From Lachnospiraceae bacterium UBA3774 (GTDB taxonomy: Bacteria; Bacillota; Clostridia; Lachnospirales; Lachnospiraceae): a stretch of 10,652 bases of DNA. Below the pieces are notes generated by a model. It was not told the origin of the DNA. It was given only the letters and a program-made list of their open reading frames with translations, and ran no database searches. The first letter of the stretch is position 1; every line of letters begins with the position of its first letter. Of this stretch, positions 7,576 through 10,652 are shown piece by piece. A program made the position numbers and the translations under genes. The DNA lies in NCBI GenBank assembly GCA_002369255.1, contig DFFO01000013.1, forward strand, positions 1-10,652, read 5' to 3'.

Positions 7576-10404
7576 ATGAAGCAATATATAAAAATACGTG
7601 GTGCAAACGAGCACAATTTAAAAAACATCTCTGTTGACGTCCCCAGAGATGAGCTTGTTGTCCTGACCGGGATATCGGGGTCGGGGAAAAGCTCTCTGGC
7701 TTTTGACACGATTTATGCCGAAGGGCAGCGAAGATATATGGAAAGCCTGTCGTCATATGCCAGACAGTTTCTCGGCCAAATGGACAAGCCCGACGTGGAA
7801 AGCATAGAAGGCTTGTCTCCCGCCATCTCCATCGATCAAAAGGGAACAAACCGAAATCCGCGTTCCACGGTCGGCACTGTTACGGAGATCTACGATTATC
7901 TCCGTCTTCTTTACGCAAGAGCGGGAATCCCGCATTGTCCGAATTGCGGCAAAGAAATACACCGTCAGACTATCGATCAGATGGTGGACCGTCTTATGGA
8001 GCTTGAGGAAGGGACCAGGCTGCTTATTCTTTCTCCCGTCGTGCGCGGGCGAAAAGGCGAGCATACAAAGCTCTTTGAGCAGGCAAAACGCAGCGGCTAC
8101 GTACGCGTCAGAGTAGACAGCAGTCTTTATGAACTCGAAGAGGAAATAAAGCTTGATAAAAACAAAAAGCACAATATTGAAATAGTTGTGGATCGTATCG
8201 TAATAAAAGAAGGCGTTGAAAAGCGGCTTTCCGATTCTCTCGAAACCGCGCTCGGCCTTTCTGACGGGCTTGCCGTGGCAGAACTTGCCGATACCGGCGA
8301 GCTGATCAATTTCAGTAGGGATTTTGCCTGCCCAGATTGTAATATCAGCATCGAAGAAGTTGAGCCGCGCAGTTTTTCATTCAACAATCCTTTCGGCGCC
8401 TGTCCGGCCTGCAACGGTCTTGGCTTTAAGATGGAATATGACGAAGAACTGATCGTTGACGATCCTTCCAAAAGTCTTTCCGAAGGCGCTATTTCACCCA
8501 ACGGCTGGGGAAGCGCAGGAAAAGAAGGGTCGTGGACGAACGCCACTCTTGAAGGCCTGGCAAAACGCTATCATTTCAGCATGGATACTCCTTACAGAGA
8601 TCTTCCGGAATCTGCCAGAGACGTTATCATGCACGGCACGCACGGCGAGCGTATCGATATAGAGTTTGAAGGATCGCGCGGCGTCCGCACCTACAGATAT
8701 CCTTTCGAAGGCGTTATCAATATGCTTTCGAGGCGTTATCGCGACACAGGAAACGAGGAACTGAAGGCGGAATATGAGTCATATATGCGGGTCACTCCCT
8801 GCGCCGTCTGCAAGGGGCAGCGCATCAAAGAAAGCTCCCGTTCAGTTACGATAGGCAAGCTAAATATTTATGAGCTGACAACGCTTTCCATCCCGGAAAC
8901 CAAAGCTTACCTCGAAACCTGTGAAAAGAGCTTTTCCGTATTCCAAAAGACGATATCCGGACCGATCTTAAAAGAGATTTATTCGAGGCTCGGTTTTCTT
9001 ATCGAAGTAGGGCTTGAATATCTTACTCTTTCAAGAGCCGCGGCTTCGCTTTCCGGCGGTGAGGCACAGCGCATACGTCTTGCCACGCAGGTGGGATCGG
9101 GTCTTGTCGGCGTTGCTTATATTCTTGACGAGCCTTCGATCGGCCTGCACCAGCGCGACAACAGCAAGCTGATCGGATCTCTCAAAAAACTCCGCGATCT
9201 CGGCAATTCCGTAATTGTCGTAGAACACGACGAGGAAACCATGCGCGAGGCCGATTATATCATTGACATAGGTCCGGGCGCAGGATCTCACGGCGGTGAG
9301 GTAGTAGCTGCAGGAAAAGCCGCTGAGATCGAAAAAGTCGAAGAATCAATCACCGGGCAGTATCTTTCCGGCAGAAAAGTCATCCCTGTTCCGAAGATAC
9401 GCCGCAAGCCGAGTCATTATCTTAGCATAAAAGGCGCGCGAGAAAACAATCTTAAAAATATAGACGTTGATATTCCCACAGGCGTTTTTACATGTGTAAC
9501 AGGCGTTTCGGGTTCCGGAAAAAGCTCGCTGATAAACGAAATCCTTTACAAACGTGCCGCCAAGCAGCTGAACCGCGCACGCATGATTCCCGGAAAGCAT
9601 GACGCCATCGAGGGTTTTGAGTATCTTGATAAGGTTATCAATATAGATCAGTCTCCCATCGGGCGTTCACCCAGATCAAACCCCGCGACATACACCGGTG
9701 TTTTTGATCTGATCCGCGATCTGTTTTCCGCCACTCCCGACGCAAAAGCGAGAGGATACAGCAAAGGGCGTTTCAGCTTTAACGTAAAAGGCGGCAGGTG
9801 CGAGGCCTGCGCCGGAGACGGTATTGTCAAGATCGAAATGAATTTTCTCCCTGACGTTTACGTTCCCTGCGAAGTCTGCGGCGGTAAACGTTACAACAGA
9901 GAGACCCTGGACGTGAAATATAAAGGAAAGAATATTTATGATGTTCTCGACATGACTGTCGAAGAGGCGCTCGCGTTTTTTGAGCCTGTTCCGTCAATCA
10001 GAACAAAAATTGAAATGCTCAATTATGTCGGCCTTTCCTACGTAAAACTCGGCCAGCCTTCGACCACCCTCTCAGGTGGAGAAGCGCAGCGCGTCAAGCT
10101 TGCTACCGAGCTTTGCAAACGCAGCACCGGAAAGACTCTTTATATTCTTGATGAGCCTACTACGGGGCTGCATTTTGCTGACGTTCATAAGCTCGTCGAT
10201 ATCTTACAGCGCCTCGCCGACAACGGCAATACTGTCGTTGTCATTGAACATAATCTCGACGTTATCAAGACCGCCGACTACATCATAGATCTCGGTCCGG
10301 AAGGCGGAAGTGGAGGCGGCACGCTTGTATGCTGCGGAACTCCCGAGAAGGTGGCCGCCTGCAAAAAATCCTACACAGGACAATATCTTAAGAACATGAT
10401 ATAA
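7576..10404 (+). CDS. uvrA: Excinuclease ABC subunit A (UvrA), nucleotide excision repair
   Basis: UvrA is the dimeric ABC-type ATPase that first detects helix distortion and delivers UvrB. The 942-residue protein is full length with both nucleotide-binding halves. The first half has Walker A GISGSGKS (32-39), zinc module C252/C255/C276/C279, signature LSGGE (492-496) and Walker B ILDEPS (516-521). The second half has Walker A GVSGSGKS (643-650), zinc finger C742/C745/C765/C768, signature LSGGE (832-836) and Walker B ILDEPT (857-862). An extra CPNC pair is at 121-124, as is common in the family. AGGAG lies 5 nt before the ATG. The gene shares the SOS-type promoter of uvrB. Its stop codon is followed within 6 bp by the first hairpin of the 52-bp repeat array. 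Confidence 0.98.
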   Translation: MKQYIKIRGANEHNLKNISVDVPRDELVVLTGISGSGKSSLAFDTIYAEGQRRYMESLSSYARQFLGQMDKPDVESIEGLSPAISIDQKGTNRNPRSTVGTVTEIYDYLRLLYARAGIPHCPNCGKEIHRQTIDQMVDRLMELEEGTRLLILSPVVRGRKGEHTKLFEQAKRSGYVRVRVDSSLYELEEEIKLDKNKKHNIEIVVDRIVIKEGVEKRLSDSLETALGLSDGLAVAELADTGELINFSRDFACPDCNISIEEVEPRSFSFNNPFGACPACNGLGFKMEYDEELIVDDPSKSLSEGAISPNGWGSAGKEGSWTNATLEGLAKRYHFSMDTPYRDLPESARDVIMHGTHGERIDIEFEGSRGVRTYRYPFEGVINMLSRRYRDTGNEELKAEYESYMRVTPCAVCKGQRIKESSRSVTIGKLNIYELTTLSIPETKAYLETCEKSFSVFQKTISGPILKEIYSRLGFLIEVGLEYLTLSRAAASLSGGEAQRIRLATQVGSGLVGVAYILDEPSIGLHQRDNSKLIGSLKKLRDLGNSVIVVEHDEETMREADYIIDIGPGAGSHGGEVVAAGKAAEIEKVEESITGQYLSGRKVIPVPKIRRKPSHYLSIKGARENNLKNIDVDIPTGVFTCVTGVSGSGKSSLINEILYKRAAKQLNRARMIPGKHDAIEGFEYLDKVINIDQSPIGRSPRSNPATYTGVFDLIRDLFSATPDAKARGYSKGRFSFNVKGGRCEACAGDGIVKIEMNFLPDVYVPCEVCGGKRYNRETLDVKYKGKNIYDVLDMTVEEALAFFEPVPSIRTKIEMLNYVGLSYVKLGQPSTTLSGGEAQRVKLATELCKRSTGKTLYILDEPTTGLHFADVHKLVDILQRLADNGNTVVVIEHNLDVIKTADYIIDLGPEGGSGGGTLVCCGTPEKVAACKKSYTGQYLKNMI

Positions 10405-10406
10405 GA

Positions 10407-10452
10407 AAAATGCGTGCAAGATGGGTAAAATCCTCCGTTCTGCACGCATTTT
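10407..10452 (+). terminator. Likely terminator of uvrBA, formed by the first repeat unit
   Basis: AAAATGCGTGCA (10407-10418) and TGCACGCATTTT (10441-10452) form a perfect 12-bp stem around 22 nt, 2 nt past the uvrA stop codon. The inner 22 nt can form a small second stem (GGGT with ATCC). The T tail is short (TTTT) and the loop longer than usual, so efficiency is uncertain. The symmetric A and T runs would let it work on both strands. Confidence 0.55.
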
Positions 10453-10652
10453 GACTGCTGCTTGCGGGCAAGAAGGGTAAAAACCGCCGTTCTGCACGCA
10501 TTTTGACTGCTACTTGCGTGCAGGATGGGTAAAATCCTCCGTTCTGCACGCATTTTACTTGCTGCTTGCGTGCAAGATGGTCAAAAATCGCAGTTCTGCA
10601 CGCATTTTGACTGCTACTTGCGTGCAGGATGGGTAAAATCCTCCGTTCTGCA
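10411..10652. repeat. Tandem array of 52-bp hairpin-forming units (four complete, fifth cut by window end)
   Basis: Units start at 10411, 10463, 10515, 10567 and 10619, an exact 52-bp period. Each unit has the same order: TGCGTGCA arm (8), inner segment (22), TGCACGCA arm (8), linker TTTTGACTGCTRCT (14). The arms are inverted repeats, perfect in every complete unit except the second (TGCGGGCA). Units 3 and 5 are identical over the 34 bp visible. Differences are concentrated in the inner segments of units 2 and 4 and the linker of unit 3. The array begins 6 bp after the uvrA stop, contains no credible gene, and continues past the window. It may be a REP-like extragenic repeat or an expanded terminator; function is unknown. 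Confidence 0.9.

Noticed and set aside
10451..10483. Promoter in the repeat linker (TTGACT with a TAAAAA box)
   Set aside because: The spacing would be about 21 bp and the -10 is poor; the linker is better explained as the T run and spacer between hairpins.
10204..10553. Small minus-strand reading frames through the repeat array and the uvrA end
   Set aside because: 52 is not a multiple of 3, so the frames merely cycle through the same repeat in three readings; no ribosome binding site or known domain supports them.
10411..10652. CRISPR array
   Set aside because: The entire 52-bp unit recurs, including the part that would be spacer; units 3 and 5 are identical over the 34 bp visible, and no cas gene is present.

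Overview
The window looks like a chromosomal segment of a mid-GC Gram-positive anaerobe, most likely a Clostridia-type Bacillota. The reasons are a very long tandem-domain 2-hydroxyacyl-CoA dehydratase activase-like protein (typical of anaerobic Firmicutes), an LCP-family cell-wall protein, strong AGGAG/GGAGG ribosome binding sites, consensus SigA-type promoters, and a Gram-positive-type LexA box in front of uvrB. This assignment rests on family knowledge, not on a database search. No rRNA, tRNA, insertion sequence, prophage or CRISPR was seen.

Layout. The left half (1 to about 5411) is read on the minus strand. From right to left it holds a DapF-like gene (5411-4560), an LCP (LytR-CpsA-Psr) gene (GTG start at 4449, end 3271) closed by a hairpin terminator, and a large activase-like gene that starts at 3172 and runs off the left edge (1057 codons visible). 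The right half is the plus-strand operon uvrB (5580-7556) and uvrA (7576-10404), 19 bp apart. The two halves diverge from a shared 168-bp region (5412-5579) with back-to-back promoters. The window ends in a tandem array of 52-bp hairpin-forming units directly behind uvrA.

How the genes work together. UvrB and UvrA are the damage-recognition half of nucleotide excision repair. Their promoter carries a perfect 14-bp palindrome between -35 and -10 that fits the LexA/SOS operator. The LCP protein is a membrane-anchored enzyme of cell-wall glycopolymer attachment. The DapF-like protein has the diaminopimelate epimerase fold signatures but lacks both catalytic cysteines, so a role in lysine or peptidoglycan precursor synthesis cannot be assumed. 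The activase-like protein has two ATPase domains, each with the two cysteines that hold a bridging [4Fe-4S] cluster in known activators, followed by the DUF2229-type region.

Most worth a second look: the cysteine-less DapF homologue, the 52-bp hairpin array with its 104-bp higher-order period, the probably leaderless start of the activase gene, the doubled uvrB promoter around one LexA box, and the intramolecular duplication of the cluster-binding cysteine pair in the activase.
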